From positions 1-34,402 of IMG/VR virus record IMGVR_UViG_3300035670_000767: a stretch of DNA of 34,402 bases, one strand, 5' to 3'. Made by a program: the position numbers and the translations under genes. Shown piece by piece: positions 12,385-19,936 of the stretch (positions are counted from its first letter, which is position 1; each line of letters opens with the position of its first letter). The stretch is from a virus. The notes beneath the pieces are model-generated. The model saw nothing but the letters and a program-made list of their open reading frames with translations. It searched no databases and was not told the DNA's origin.

Positions 12385-12830
12385 TGAAATACCTGATCCT
12401 AGCCCTACTCTTAACCGGATGCTCTCTAAAGAAAGGCAACTACCCTGAACCTAAAGCCTACTCTGTGCATATCATTAACAAGCAAGCGTGTGCCTCAGAA
12501 TGGGAGGAGGCGAAAGAATACTTCTTAAGCATCGGAATCCGCATCGTCGAGGACACGAAAGCACCTTACCGCTATGTCTGCGTGCATAATCCGCTGGGCT
12601 TGATGCGGAAAGTTCTGTGTCCCATTGATGTTGTAGGGCTAACAACTTACGGCGGTCAGGATACGGAGACGGCTTGGAGCTTTAACAGCACTAAGACGAT
12701 TGTTCATGAATTAGCCCATTTGATTTTCAAATTGCCGCATGGCTCAGGGATTATGTTCCCAGACGATTTAGGGACGCAGCTATCGAGAGGATTTAGTGAG
12801 AAACAGTTGGAGGCGTTATCAAAAAAATAA
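12384..12830 (+). CDS. minimal metzincin-like zinc protease lipoprotein (148 aa)
   Basis: The signal LILALLLTGC ends in a lipobox (Cys 13), so the protein is anchored in the envelope. Near residues 106-125 lies TIVHELAHLIFKLPHGSGIM, with HExxH (His 108, Glu 109, His 112), a third His at 119, and IMFP immediately after, resembling the Met-turn of metzincins. The third His is one residue later than in HExxHxxGxxH. At 148 residues it is far smaller than usual metzincins. An ATG at 12381 is an equally possible start. Its role might be to cut envelope proteins. It ends in a slippery A7 run with a GGAGG upstream. Confidence 0.7.
   Translation: MKYLILALLLTGCSLKKGNYPEPKAYSVHIINKQACASEWEEAKEYFLSIGIRIVEDTKAPYRYVCVHNPLGLMRKVLCPIDVVGLTTYGGQDTETAWSFNSTKTIVHELAHLIFKLPHGSGIMFPDDLGTQLSRGFSEKQLEALSKK
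12809..12830 (+). promoter_or_regulatory. candidate -1 programmed frameshift site
   Basis: In the reading frame of the protease the last codons are TCA AAA AAA TAA, forming the slippery heptamer A AAA AAA (12821-12827). GGAGG lies at 12809-12813, seven bases upstream, like the stimulatory Shine-Dalgarno element of dnaX. The stop follows directly. The -1 frame is open for 55 more codons to 12994. Confidence 0.5.
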
Positions 12831-12994
12831 GAATTAGTAAGAAAGCGATAGAACTATCTAAGCTCGATGATGAATATCTTACGAAGCTGCTAGAAAAGAA
12901 AATAAAAAGAATGGAAAAGATTCTTAGAGAAAAAGCAACAGAAGGATATTTCGGAATTATTAGTGAAAAACAACTTAAGGAGATTGGGAAGTGA
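12818..12994 (+). CDS. -1 frame extension or start-less small gene after the protease
   Basis: The -1 frame is open from 12818 to TGA at 12992-12994, with a charged, coiled-coil-like product (ELSKLDDEYLTKLLEKKIKR, then MEKILREKATEGYFG). No ATG, GTG or TTG begins it; the only internal ATG (12911) gives 27 residues and has a weak ribosome binding site. The stop overlaps the GTG start of the next gene (GTGA), the hallmark of coupled translation in this operon, so it is probably translated. Options: -1 frameshifting from the protease, rare ATC/ATT initiation after GGAGG, initiation at 12911, or a one-base assembly error in the A7 run. Confidence 0.5.
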   Translation: MKKIRISKKAIELSKLDDEYLTKLLEKKIKRMEKILREKATEGYFGIISEKQLKEIGK

Positions 12995-13224
12995 GCGAGG
13001 TTGAAGTTAAACAGTTAGGGCTGATAGAGGCGCAACAGCATCATCATGTCGTTATTATGACAAATTCAGAATGTAAGGAGTTTCCGTTAGGGATAGGCTT
13101 TGCAAATGATTTAAACGAAACAGAGCATGTTGTGTTCTTAGATTTACATACAGCAAACGAGTTCGGGCAGAAATTCTTTTCTGCTTTTAACGATATGTTA
13201 ATTAAAGTTCGGGGAGATCAATAA
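12991..13224 (+). CDS. hypothetical protein (77 aa)
   Basis: GTG start with TAAGGAGATT upstream, overlapping the stop of the open frame before it. The product has QQHHHVVIMTNSE near the N-terminus and a helical C-terminal half (LHTANEFGQKFFSAFND). No domain recognised. Confidence 0.6.
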   Translation: MSEVEVKQLGLIEAQQHHHVVIMTNSECKEFPLGIGFANDLNETEHVVFLDLHTANEFGQKFFSAFNDMLIKVRGDQ

Positions 13225-13242
13225 ACAAATTGAGAGGATGAA

Positions 13243-13470
13243 ATGAGCGAAAATAATACAATGTCAGTATTTGTCGTAGTGGCTCCATCGGGAGATGTTT
13301 TTAGTAGTCAGGTTACGGCCCAAACAGCAGACGAAGCGTTGTATAAATGTGCAAATATTTCTAGATGTCCACAAATTAGAAAGGCTCAAGCGAAGCAGAT
13401 GGAAAAAGAGGGTTGGCAAGTTTATTCAAAGTTAAAATGGGACTATTTAAATTCAGAGAGGATGAAATGA
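13243..13470 (+). CDS. hypothetical protein (75 aa)
   Basis: A small alpha/beta protein (FVVVAPSGDVF strand, then an AQTADEALYKC helix). The leader GAGAGGATGAAATGA occurs here and again before the next gene at 13467, a repeated junction. No domain is recognised. Confidence 0.6.
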   Translation: MSENNTMSVFVVVAPSGDVFSSQVTAQTADEALYKCANISRCPQIRKAQAKQMEKEGWQVYSKLKWDYLNSERMK

Positions 13471-13838
13471 AAACAGAAATAGAAGAAATAGAAATTAATG
13501 GGACTAAGTACGTCAAGAAAGGCAGCGATCAACAGTTTGCGGTCAATGTTGATGGCTTGCCGTATGTAATTATTAGAGCAGACAGGGCTGGCGTATTTGC
13601 TGGTTACTTGAAAGAGGATAACGACACAGTTGTTATTCTTCATAACGCAAGACGGCTATGGTACTGGTCTGGTGCAGCGTCTTTAAGCCAGCTTGCAAAC
13701 GAAGGCGTTAAAAAGCCTAACGATTGCAAGTTCCCCGCTGCAAACACAACGATAAAAATAACTGGAGTGATTGAAAATATTCCTTGTACCGAGCAAGCAC
13801 GAAAAATAATTGAAGGAGCGCCAGTATGGTCAGCGTAA
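13467..13838 (+). CDS. DUF6948-like protein (123 aa)
   Basis: Starts at the ATG at 13467, after GAGAGGATGAA; a start at 13413 would overlap the previous gene. The central RADRAGVFAGYLKED and NARRLWYWSGAASLSQLANE followed by GVKKPNDCKFP, and the end IIPCTEQA-like segment, match a phage protein family I know as DUF6948, whose function is undescribed. The conserved 'RRLWYWSGAASL' core is strong. It overlaps the hexamer-repeat gene by 13 bases. Confidence 0.75.
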   Translation: MKTEIEEIEINGTKYVKKGSDQQFAVNVDGLPYVIIRADRAGVFAGYLKEDNDTVVILHNARRLWYWSGAASLSQLANEGVKKPNDCKFPAANTTIKITGVIENIPCTEQARKIIEGAPVWSA

Positions 13839-14008
13839 TAGATTCTGGCTTTGGCGATGGCTGTGGCTTTGGCTCTGGCGATGGCTCTGGCGATGGCTCT
13901 GGCGATGGCTGTGGCTTTGGCTTTGGCGATGGCTGTGGCGATGGCTCTGGCGATGGCTGTGGCTTTGGCTTTGGCGATGGCTGTGGCGTAACTATTTTGG
14001 AGGATTAG
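13826..14008 (+). CDS. Gly/Asp/Cys-rich hexapeptide-like repeat protein (60 aa)
   Basis: Between a short start (VSVID) and end (VTILED) the protein is a run of two-residue steps, Gly followed by Asp, Cys, Phe or Ser, with 23 units encoded by GGCNNT hexamers. The ATG has GGAG nine bases upstream inside the DUF6948 gene, and the stop is followed by GGAGG for the next gene, favouring this frame. The overlapping frames would encode all-hydrophobic and Trp/Leu/Arg repeats. The low-complexity product may be a disordered or metal-binding tail; function unknown. Confidence 0.5.
   Translation: MVSVIDSGFGDGCGFGSGDGSGDGSGDGCGFGFGDGCGDGSGDGCGFGFGDGCGVTILED
13847..13984. repeat. 23-copy GGCNNT hexamer repeat
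   Basis: Twenty-three uninterrupted hexamers of the form GGC-GAT, GGC-TCT, GGC-TGT or GGC-TTT. Order within the run repeats larger blocks such as GAT-TGT and TGT-TTT-TTT-GAT, indicating growth by unequal exchange. All three forward frames stay open across it. Confidence 0.9.
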
Positions 14009-14011
14009 ATT

Positions 14012-14410
14012 ATGAAAACAACACTACTATACGTATTCATAGCCGCAGGGCTGGTTATTACTATGACTTTGATGAGCTTGGAGGCTAGGGCTGAGAAGCT
14101 GATTATCAAAAACAAGTGCGCTCCATATCTAAATGAAGATCCGGCCGGATGGCCTTGTTACGACATAACTCAGGGGCTGGATAACCCTAAGCGGCTAGCT
14201 CGCTATGCTCAGGTGAAACGCAAGGCAAAAGCGCAGGGGGTAAACTTTAAAGGCATAACCGTTGTGCTTAACGACGCTGCATGCACACCGAACAGATGCA
14301 CGTATAAATTCCACGCTAAAGGTAATAAAGCCTACTTACCTCTAATGGATTGTTGGCAGGATTTCACTGATGGCATTAGAGTTTTAAAGCAAGCAGATAG
14401 ATTTAATTAA
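14012..14410 (+). CDS. secreted periplasmic protein (132 aa)
   Basis: Residues 1-28 form a Sec signal peptide (hydrophobic LYVFIAAGLVITMTLMSL then ARA before cleavage). The mature part is about 105 residues, basic, with several cysteines (KCAPYL, PCYDI, AACTPNRCTY, DCWQ) likely to form disulfides in the periplasm. No family is recognised. A GGAGG site precedes the ATG. Confidence 0.65.
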   Translation: MKTTLLYVFIAAGLVITMTLMSLEARAEKLIIKNKCAPYLNEDPAGWPCYDITQGLDNPKRLARYAQVKRKAKAQGVNFKGITVVLNDAACTPNRCTYKFHAKGNKAYLPLMDCWQDFTDGIRVLKQADRFN

Positions 14411-14423
14411 AAGGAAACATTAA

Positions 14424-14825
14424 ATGCAAAACAATACATTCAACGAATATTTCGCCAAAGGGCAGTTTTATGAAATGGTTAATGGGACTAAAACCCTATG
14501 TGATGTTAAGCAGTTTGCCGTTACGGTAGCAGCCAGCCAAACGGATGCTTCTCTGGTCGCAGTAGTAGCGAATAAAAGGATTAGGCTTCTAAGCCTAGCT
14601 GTTAAGTGCCATACAGCAGACTGTGATTATGCGCTAACAAGCAAGCCATCCGCATCGCCGGGGGCTGTTATTTTTACAGCTTGGGCAATGTTCAAGCAGC
14701 TTAACTTTTACCCTTATCAACAGATTGGGATAGTGGAAACTGGGATAGACAACGGTCTGGCAGTATCTACAGGCTCAGGCGGAGAACTAAGATTCTCAGG
14801 AAGATATATAGAGTTTACGCCATAA
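14424..14825 (+). CDS. hypothetical beta-sandwich protein (133 aa)
   Basis: An AAGGAAA site precedes the ATG. The beta-prone sequence (QFAVTVAASQTDASLVAVVA, then KRIRLLSLAVKC, and a final GELRFSGRYIEFTP) suggests a small beta sandwich like many phage virion-associated proteins, and is similar in style to the 103-residue protein at 27443. Its presence between a periplasmic protein and RecT in an early operon is odd for a virion gene. Function unknown. Confidence 0.6.
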   Translation: MQNNTFNEYFAKGQFYEMVNGTKTLCDVKQFAVTVAASQTDASLVAVVANKRIRLLSLAVKCHTADCDYALTSKPSASPGAVIFTAWAMFKQLNFYPYQQIGIVETGIDNGLAVSTGSGGELRFSGRYIEFTP

Positions 14826-14837
14826 GGAGATAACAAC

Positions 14838-15641
14838 ATGAGTAATTCAAATTCAGAACTATCAAATAAACTTGTCGCTCAGGGCGCTTCGATTAAGCCT
14901 AGTAGCTTTGTTGGTATAATGAAGCCTTGGTATGAAAATAGGCAGCAAAATATTGCAGACCTCTGCGGGAGTGCTGAGGATGCAAAGAGGCTTTACGTTG
15001 CAGCCATGAGCTATATCAGCAACAGGCCAGAGCTGATGAAATGTGAGCCAAAGAGTTTGCAACAATGCATCATGCAAAGTGCGACACTGAACCTGCATCC
15101 GGGCGTACTAAACGAGGCTGATTATCTTTGTTTCAAAGGTAAGGCTACTTTTGTCTGTGGTTATCAGGGGCTAATTAAGCTTGCAATCCAGAGTGGTATT
15201 GTCTCTGACATATCATCTAATGTTGTGTACGCAGCAGATGTCTTTGACTATCAGGAAGGCTCGAACGCTTTTATCAAGCACAAAAAGTTTCTTGGTAGCA
15301 GGAAAGATAGAGGTGAAAGGGTATGCGTGTATGCAATCGCCAATATGGTTGCAGGAGGGGTAAAGTTTGTCCTATTAACGCCAGAGGAGGTTCTATCTAT
15401 CAAGAACAAATCTATGGCTAAAAATAGCTCTTATAGCCCTTGGAATAGTGACGTAGACAATGAAGACGAAATGTGGAAAAAGACAGCGATCAAGAGATTA
15501 TCTAAGCTACTACCAAAGTCCACAAAGGCACTAAACTTTGCAAAGGCAGTAGCTCTTGATAATGCTGCTGAAAGTCCAGACGATAAGGACGCTTCGCTCT
15601 TGATGCCAGTGTTCGATGAATCAGAGTTTTTAGAGGAGTAA
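14838..15641 (+). CDS. RecT family single-strand annealing protein
   Basis: The family landmarks are present in order: residues about 55-85 PELMKCEPKSLQQCIMQSAT, LHPGVLNEADYL, FVCGYQGLIKLAIQSG near 95, the VFDYQEGSNAF region, and the C-terminal MWKKTAIKRLSKLLPKS. RecT anneals complementary strands after 5'-3' resection by a partner exonuclease, here the YqaJ nuclease at 6239. The pair is normally adjacent but here is separated by over 7 kb. Length 267 is normal. The acidic C-terminus ends with EFLEE. Confidence 0.92.
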   Translation: MSNSNSELSNKLVAQGASIKPSSFVGIMKPWYENRQQNIADLCGSAEDAKRLYVAAMSYISNRPELMKCEPKSLQQCIMQSATLNLHPGVLNEADYLCFKGKATFVCGYQGLIKLAIQSGIVSDISSNVVYAADVFDYQEGSNAFIKHKKFLGSRKDRGERVCVYAIANMVAGGVKFVLLTPEEVLSIKNKSMAKNSSYSPWNSDVDNEDEMWKKTAIKRLSKLLPKSTKALNFAKAVALDNAAESPDDKDASLLMPVFDESEFLEE

Positions 15642-15854
15642 ATGGATATTAAAAATGGTAGCGATGTAGTGCTAAAACCTATTTTCGTCAAGAAAGGGAG
15701 TAAGTATGAGGAAGAATTAAAGCCGTACTTTGTTACGTACTTTGACGATAGCGTAATCGAAGTGCCGCTTAACAGGGGAAATTACAAGAAGTATGCAATA
15801 TCATTCCCGAAGTTAAAGAGAAAGATGGAGAAAGTTCTTAAGATTAAACCTTAG
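15642..15854 (+). CDS. hypothetical protein (70 aa)
   Basis: Starts immediately after RecT. A small basic protein with alternating hydrophobic strands (DVVLKPIFVKKG, YFVTYFDDSVIEVPL) and a Lys-rich end. It overlaps the convergent holin-like gene by 11 bases. It may assist recombination, but this is by position only. Confidence 0.6.
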   Translation: MDIKNGSDVVLKPIFVKKGSKYEEELKPYFVTYFDDSVIEVPLNRGNYKKYAISFPKLKRKMEKVLKIKP

Positions 15855-16068
15855 TCTTAATCCACTTATGCAGCAGACCTAAGATAAGGTAAGCATTACC
15901 ACCAAGCTCTATAATCTTAGTTATGGTGTTGAGTAAATCTGCTCCAAGCTCCTCTGTTATCGGGAAGTCGGGAAAGAATATAGCAATAACTGATATTGCC
16001 AGTCCTATCCCTGTTTTCTTGCCGTTAAATGGTAGCGCTTTGAGTATCTTGTCCAATCCTACAATCAT
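15844..16068 (-). CDS. holin-like membrane protein (74 aa)
   Basis: Two hydrophobic stretches, GIGLAISVIAIFFPDF (about 20-36) and AYLILGLLHKWI (about 58-69), joined by a polar loop, with a basic C-terminus. Size and position at the end of the virion gene block fit a phage holin, forming the lysis hole in the inner membrane. It is the last minus-strand gene and no terminator is seen after it. Confidence 0.6.
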   Translation of the reverse strand: MIVGLDKILKALPFNGKKTGIGLAISVIAIFFPDFPITEELGADLLNTITKIIELGGNAYLILGLLHKWIKTKV

Positions 16069-16069
16069 A

Positions 16070-16279
16070 TTATTCCTTAATTTTACTAATCTTTAGGTCT
16101 AAAATCTTCTGTAAGTCATCTTCAGTCTTTTTCTTCTGCTTATGCGACTGCTTTTTACCCAGTACATAGCCACCAAAGATGCTTGTTATGATTCCTGATG
16201 CTATTGCAGTGATTGGGTTAGCTTTCGCCAATAATGCTATTGCGGTAGCAAGGGAGCTTAAATCGGTTGTTTCAATCAT
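16070..16279 (-). CDS. small membrane protein, holin or antiholin candidate (69 aa)
   Basis: One membrane segment (about 18-42, containing ITAIASGIITSIFGGYVLG) and a very basic cytoplasmic tail (KKQSHKQKKKTE). It lies two bases from both neighbours. Paired small membrane proteins at the end of a late operon often form a holin system. Confidence 0.55.
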   Translation of the reverse strand: MIETTDLSSLATAIALLAKANPITAIASGIITSIFGGYVLGKKQSHKQKKKTEDDLQKILDLKISKIKE

Positions 16280-16281
16280 GG

Positions 16282-18528
16282 TTAAACCTCTCCGGTATCA
16301 GTATTCTTAATTATGTTTTTGACGTAAACTCTTGTCTCTCTTGGAAGCTTGGAGCGTATGTCCTCGTATGTTGAGCCACCTGCTCCTGTAAGAGCTTTTC
16401 TGACGTTGCCAATGCCCCAGTTATACGCTGCAAGAGCAAGTTTTAGGTCGCCATCAAATCTATCAGATAGCCAGTTAAGATACGCTGTTCCAATAGCCTT
16501 ATTCTGCTCCTCGTTAAAAGGGTCATATTCGCCCGGAAGTCCTAGCTTTTTGTGCCACTCTCTGCCTGTTGAATCGACTAACTGCATCAGACCCTTAGCT
16601 GTACCATATTTAGTCTCAGGTCCGACTGCATCTTTGTTAAAACCACTCTCTACGGCAATAACATTTCGTATCACCTTCTCAGGCAGTTTGTTCTCAACCT
16701 CTTTGGGTGTTAAATCCACATCAGGGGTTGGTTGCTTGATTTCTTCACTTTTTTTTTCTGGAATAAATCCAGTATCCATTCTATCAGTTTCATTTTCTCC
16801 TCCATCGTCTGCTGATAAACCCATAATGACAGACTTTCCGGCTTTTGTTAGGTAATCAACCGCAGTCTTAATGTTTCTTGGCGTAGCATCCTTAATCATT
16901 AGCTCCGCAATCTTAGGATTTTGAAATGCTGCGCTAATAGCCTGCTGCATCACATCTGGTTTTCTTGCAACTGCTGATGCCATTTTGTTTAATGCAATCG
17001 CACCTAATATACCTACCGGACCACCAAAGGTAGCCGATGAACCAAGTATTCCATATCGGACAAATCTGTTATCAAGAAATCTTGCTGCGCTGGCGATAAT
17101 AGCACCGCCAACAACGCCTTTATTTTTGCTTGCAATCTTTTCTAGCGCCTTTAATTGCTCAGGCTCAAATAACTCTTGGAAGGCGCCACGATTCTTATTT
17201 ATCTTACCTAGCCAGCTTGTAGGAGTGCCAGAGAATGTTTCCTGTAACAAAGAAGCCTTACCAAGAGATAGTGCCTCTGGATTGCCCCCCATAACCTCTT
17301 TGAAGGTCTTTGCAGTCTGGCCGTTTGTAAGAGTTCTGCCTATCTTACTTGCTGCCTGCTGGTAATCATCTAACGACACGCCCCGACCTGCATATTTGCC
17401 TGTTCTAAAGACTTTATATAGGTCATTAGCCATCTCGCTAAACTCAGCTTTTTTGCTTGCAAGGTTATCTATGGCACCTCTTAGTGGATTTGATTCAACA
17501 ACCTTAGCTGTACCCTTAACAAAATCACCATATTTTTCGTTTAGGAGTGGAAAGCCTTCATCCGCTACTCTTGTAGCAGGGACAGCCTCTAATACGCCCT
17601 CAATCTGCTTAATTCTATCTGCTCCTTTTGGATCTAATGTACCAGCCCATCTCTGCTTTTTTAGTGCGCTTAGTTCGTCAGTTAGCTGAGAGGATTCACT
17701 TGATATCTCAGATACGGCGTTTAGTGCTTCTTCTTTCTGTTGACCTGCTACGTTCCTTGCTGTTTTAACCAAATCGCCTAGCAGTTCTTCTCTTGAAACC
17801 TGTCCTGACGCTGATGTTGAGGGTCTGGTAAGGACTGATGCATCATCAAGAGATTTGGCAACTGTGCCCATAACCTCATTAGCTGCCTCGTTACCACCCT
17901 GATAGAAATATCTTCCAAGCCCTTTAGCTCCGCTTACACCAGCTCTGAGCAAATCTGGCGCAGTCATAGTGGCCAACTCAACCCCAAGTTGACCAAGGCC
18001 GCCTTGTTCTACGAGATCGCCCTCTACTGCTGCTTGTCCTGCCAAACCTCCAGCCGTAGCAAGTTCAAGCTGCCTGAGAGGATTTGAGGATATAAACTTT
18101 CCTAGCTTGCCAATAACTCCCGGAGCGTTCTTTACAGCCCCGCCGCCTGCAAGAATACCGAGGACATCACCGCCAAGTTCGCCGCCTCTATGCGCTATTC
18201 TCCCTGCGCTCGACATCTGCCCCATTGTGCCTGTTTCTTCGTCTAATGCGGATTGGAATAGGTCGCTCATAGGTGTGCCACTAACCCATGTAGGGGACAT
18301 ATTTTTGACTGATTCGTAACCAGAAGCCAGAACACTACCGCCTAAATCCCCAAGTCCAAAGAAAGCACCTCCTATGCCCTCCAGAGCGCCTTTAGAAACG
18401 CCTCCTATGGTGTCTAATAGGTCGCCTGAGAATGAGCCTGTTGTTGAAGGTTGCGTAGATGAAGCGCCTTCGTCAGTTTCTACCTCGTATAGAGAACCAT
18501 CTTCAGTTTCGATTTCGTAGATAGCCAT
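16282..18528 (-). CDS. internal virion protein with C-terminal lytic transglycosylase (748 aa)
   Basis: The last 135 residues form an SLT domain: VIAVESGFN with the catalytic Glu near 627, AKGLMQLVDSTG near 645, and LALAAYNWGIGNVRKAL near 697. This would cut peptidoglycan locally so that DNA can enter the cell. Residues 30-220 are Gly/Ala-rich with hydrophobic glycine-zipper stretches, and the middle is helical, as in ejection proteins of short-tailed phages. The N-terminal YEIETEDGSLYEVETDEG motif is typical of such phage proteins. It is last in the ejection-protein series and directly precedes the holin-like genes. Confidence 0.85.
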   Translation of the reverse strand: MAIYEIETEDGSLYEVETDEGASSTQPSTTGSFSGDLLDTIGGVSKGALEGIGGAFFGLGDLGGSVLASGYESVKNMSPTWVSGTPMSDLFQSALDEETGTMGQMSSAGRIAHRGGELGGDVLGILAGGGAVKNAPGVIGKLGKFISSNPLRQLELATAGGLAGQAAVEGDLVEQGGLGQLGVELATMTAPDLLRAGVSGAKGLGRYFYQGGNEAANEVMGTVAKSLDDASVLTRPSTSASGQVSREELLGDLVKTARNVAGQQKEEALNAVSEISSESSQLTDELSALKKQRWAGTLDPKGADRIKQIEGVLEAVPATRVADEGFPLLNEKYGDFVKGTAKVVESNPLRGAIDNLASKKAEFSEMANDLYKVFRTGKYAGRGVSLDDYQQAASKIGRTLTNGQTAKTFKEVMGGNPEALSLGKASLLQETFSGTPTSWLGKINKNRGAFQELFEPEQLKALEKIASKNKGVVGGAIIASAARFLDNRFVRYGILGSSATFGGPVGILGAIALNKMASAVARKPDVMQQAISAAFQNPKIAELMIKDATPRNIKTAVDYLTKAGKSVIMGLSADDGGENETDRMDTGFIPEKKSEEIKQPTPDVDLTPKEVENKLPEKVIRNVIAVESGFNKDAVGPETKYGTAKGLMQLVDSTGREWHKKLGLPGEYDPFNEEQNKAIGTAYLNWLSDRFDGDLKLALAAYNWGIGNVRKALTGAGGSTYEDIRSKLPRETRVYVKNIIKNTDTGEV

Positions 18529-19928
18529 TATCTTTTCTTTGTAACTCTAAGAACCTTAGACCCTTGATACTCCTGTCCAACTTGAGGAACCAATGAGCTT
18601 GAAGGAGTTGCGCCAAGAGAAGAATCGGGGGCCATTTTACCAACATATTGATATGCTAACCCGCTAGTCCATGCCTCGTTTGGCTCACCAGTCTTAGGAT
18701 CTATCAACGGAATCTTTCGTCTTACTGCGTCCCATGCCTCATTAGCTTTGTTTGCAGGTACGCCAAGGGTTCTTTGTTCTCTCATGAAATCAACGTATTT
18801 TTCCTGCATGGCGGCTACAGCTTCGAGCTTATCGGCATAATCAAGATTAAATTCTTCAGTCTTATCTATCCCCGGATAGGCTTGCAGCATGATTTGAACG
18901 TCTTTATCTGACATTGGCCCCTTAAAGGCTGGCCCAATTTCCTCAATTCCCTTAGTCTTAAAGGCTTCAAGTTTTTGACCTGCCGTATAAGCATCCTCTG
19001 CATCAGAGAAAAGTAGACCTGCCGCCCCTTTGCCAAGTTGTAGCGCACCGCCACCAAATCCAGTGTATCCAGCAGCCTTAGAAGATGCCCTAATCGTAGC
19101 AGCGTTCTGTCTCGCTTTTTCTGCTGTCTTTGCTGATTCCTCTATAGATTTGTATTGATCCTTAATTTCATCAATTTGAGGCTGAAGTATCGTTCTTGCC
19201 TGTTGTAATGCTCCAACGGTAGGGGTGTCGCCGTCTGACAATGCTGTTGCCAAGGCTAGAACCTTAGCCCCAACGCTACCTTCTGGACCGCCTACGCCGT
19301 CTATTGCTCCACCTATAGTTGGTTTTGCTGTCTCTGTGCCGATATTAGGCTTTAGGTATTGAGACAAGACTGCATCTCTAAGCCTTGGATTACCAAACTG
19401 CACCCCCATCTGCTCAAGCTTTTTGCGCTGGTCTGAATCTTCGAGAGCTTTAATAAGAGCAAATCTGGCAACATCAGGATCTAATCCATCTGCACCAAGG
19501 GCATCAAAGGTAACATCGGGATAAACCTGCCTCATCTGTGGCAGCATTTCTTCTTGGAAAGTTCCCATTATGTCCTGCTCGCCGACTTGACCTAAGAAGC
19601 CGCCGCCTAGCCCTTTTATCGCATTAAAGGCCAGATTGTCCCAAAAGTCTCCGCCTTGAGGCACTGCTGTTTTCTGAAACGCTGCTGCGCCCTGCATCCA
19701 TGGGTTAGTGGCTTGTTCTTGCGTCAAATACTGGTCAAATGCACTAACGAGAGGGTATTTATTCTCCTGTTTAGCGGCTAATGCACCCTGAGAATACTGC
19801 CCAAGAGCGTACTGCTGCTTCATCTGGTCTAATGCAGATTGTTGCTGTAATTTCTGTTGATTCACAGCCTCGTTATAAGCGAGTTTCTGCTCATATTCTG
19901 CCTGAAGTTGTTCTGGTGTTTTTGCCAT
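18528..19928 (-). CDS. probable ejection (internal virion) protein (466 aa)
   Basis: A Gln-rich, Ala-rich helical protein: the N-terminal 60 residues carry many Gln (QQKLQQQSALDQMKQQYA), a coiled region occurs near 240-275, and a Gly-rich stretch near 290-310. No enzymatic motif. It overlaps the start of the transglycosylase protein by one base. Composition and location indicate an internal/ejection protein that leaves the virion with DNA. The family is not recognised by name. Confidence 0.7.
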   Translation of the reverse strand: MAKTPEQLQAEYEQKLAYNEAVNQQKLQQQSALDQMKQQYALGQYSQGALAAKQENKYPLVSAFDQYLTQEQATNPWMQGAAAFQKTAVPQGGDFWDNLAFNAIKGLGGGFLGQVGEQDIMGTFQEEMLPQMRQVYPDVTFDALGADGLDPDVARFALIKALEDSDQRKKLEQMGVQFGNPRLRDAVLSQYLKPNIGTETAKPTIGGAIDGVGGPEGSVGAKVLALATALSDGDTPTVGALQQARTILQPQIDEIKDQYKSIEESAKTAEKARQNAATIRASSKAAGYTGFGGGALQLGKGAAGLLFSDAEDAYTAGQKLEAFKTKGIEEIGPAFKGPMSDKDVQIMLQAYPGIDKTEEFNLDYADKLEAVAAMQEKYVDFMREQRTLGVPANKANEAWDAVRRKIPLIDPKTGEPNEAWTSGLAYQYVGKMAPDSSLGATPSSSLVPQVGQEYQGSKVLRVTKKR

Positions 19929-19936
19929 AATACCTT

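Noticed and set aside
13810-14088. Trp/Leu/Arg-rich 92-residue open frame over the hexamer repeat
   Set aside because: It is kept open only by the GGCNNT repeat, has the implausible repeat WLWRWLW, and runs into the start of the next gene; the Gly/Asp frame has the better ribosome binding site and ends cleanly.
16349-18319. Several plus-strand frames of 70-168 codons opposite the transglycosylase gene
   Set aside because: They are antisense shadows of a well-supported gene, with Pro/Ser-rich compositions and no ribosome binding sites.
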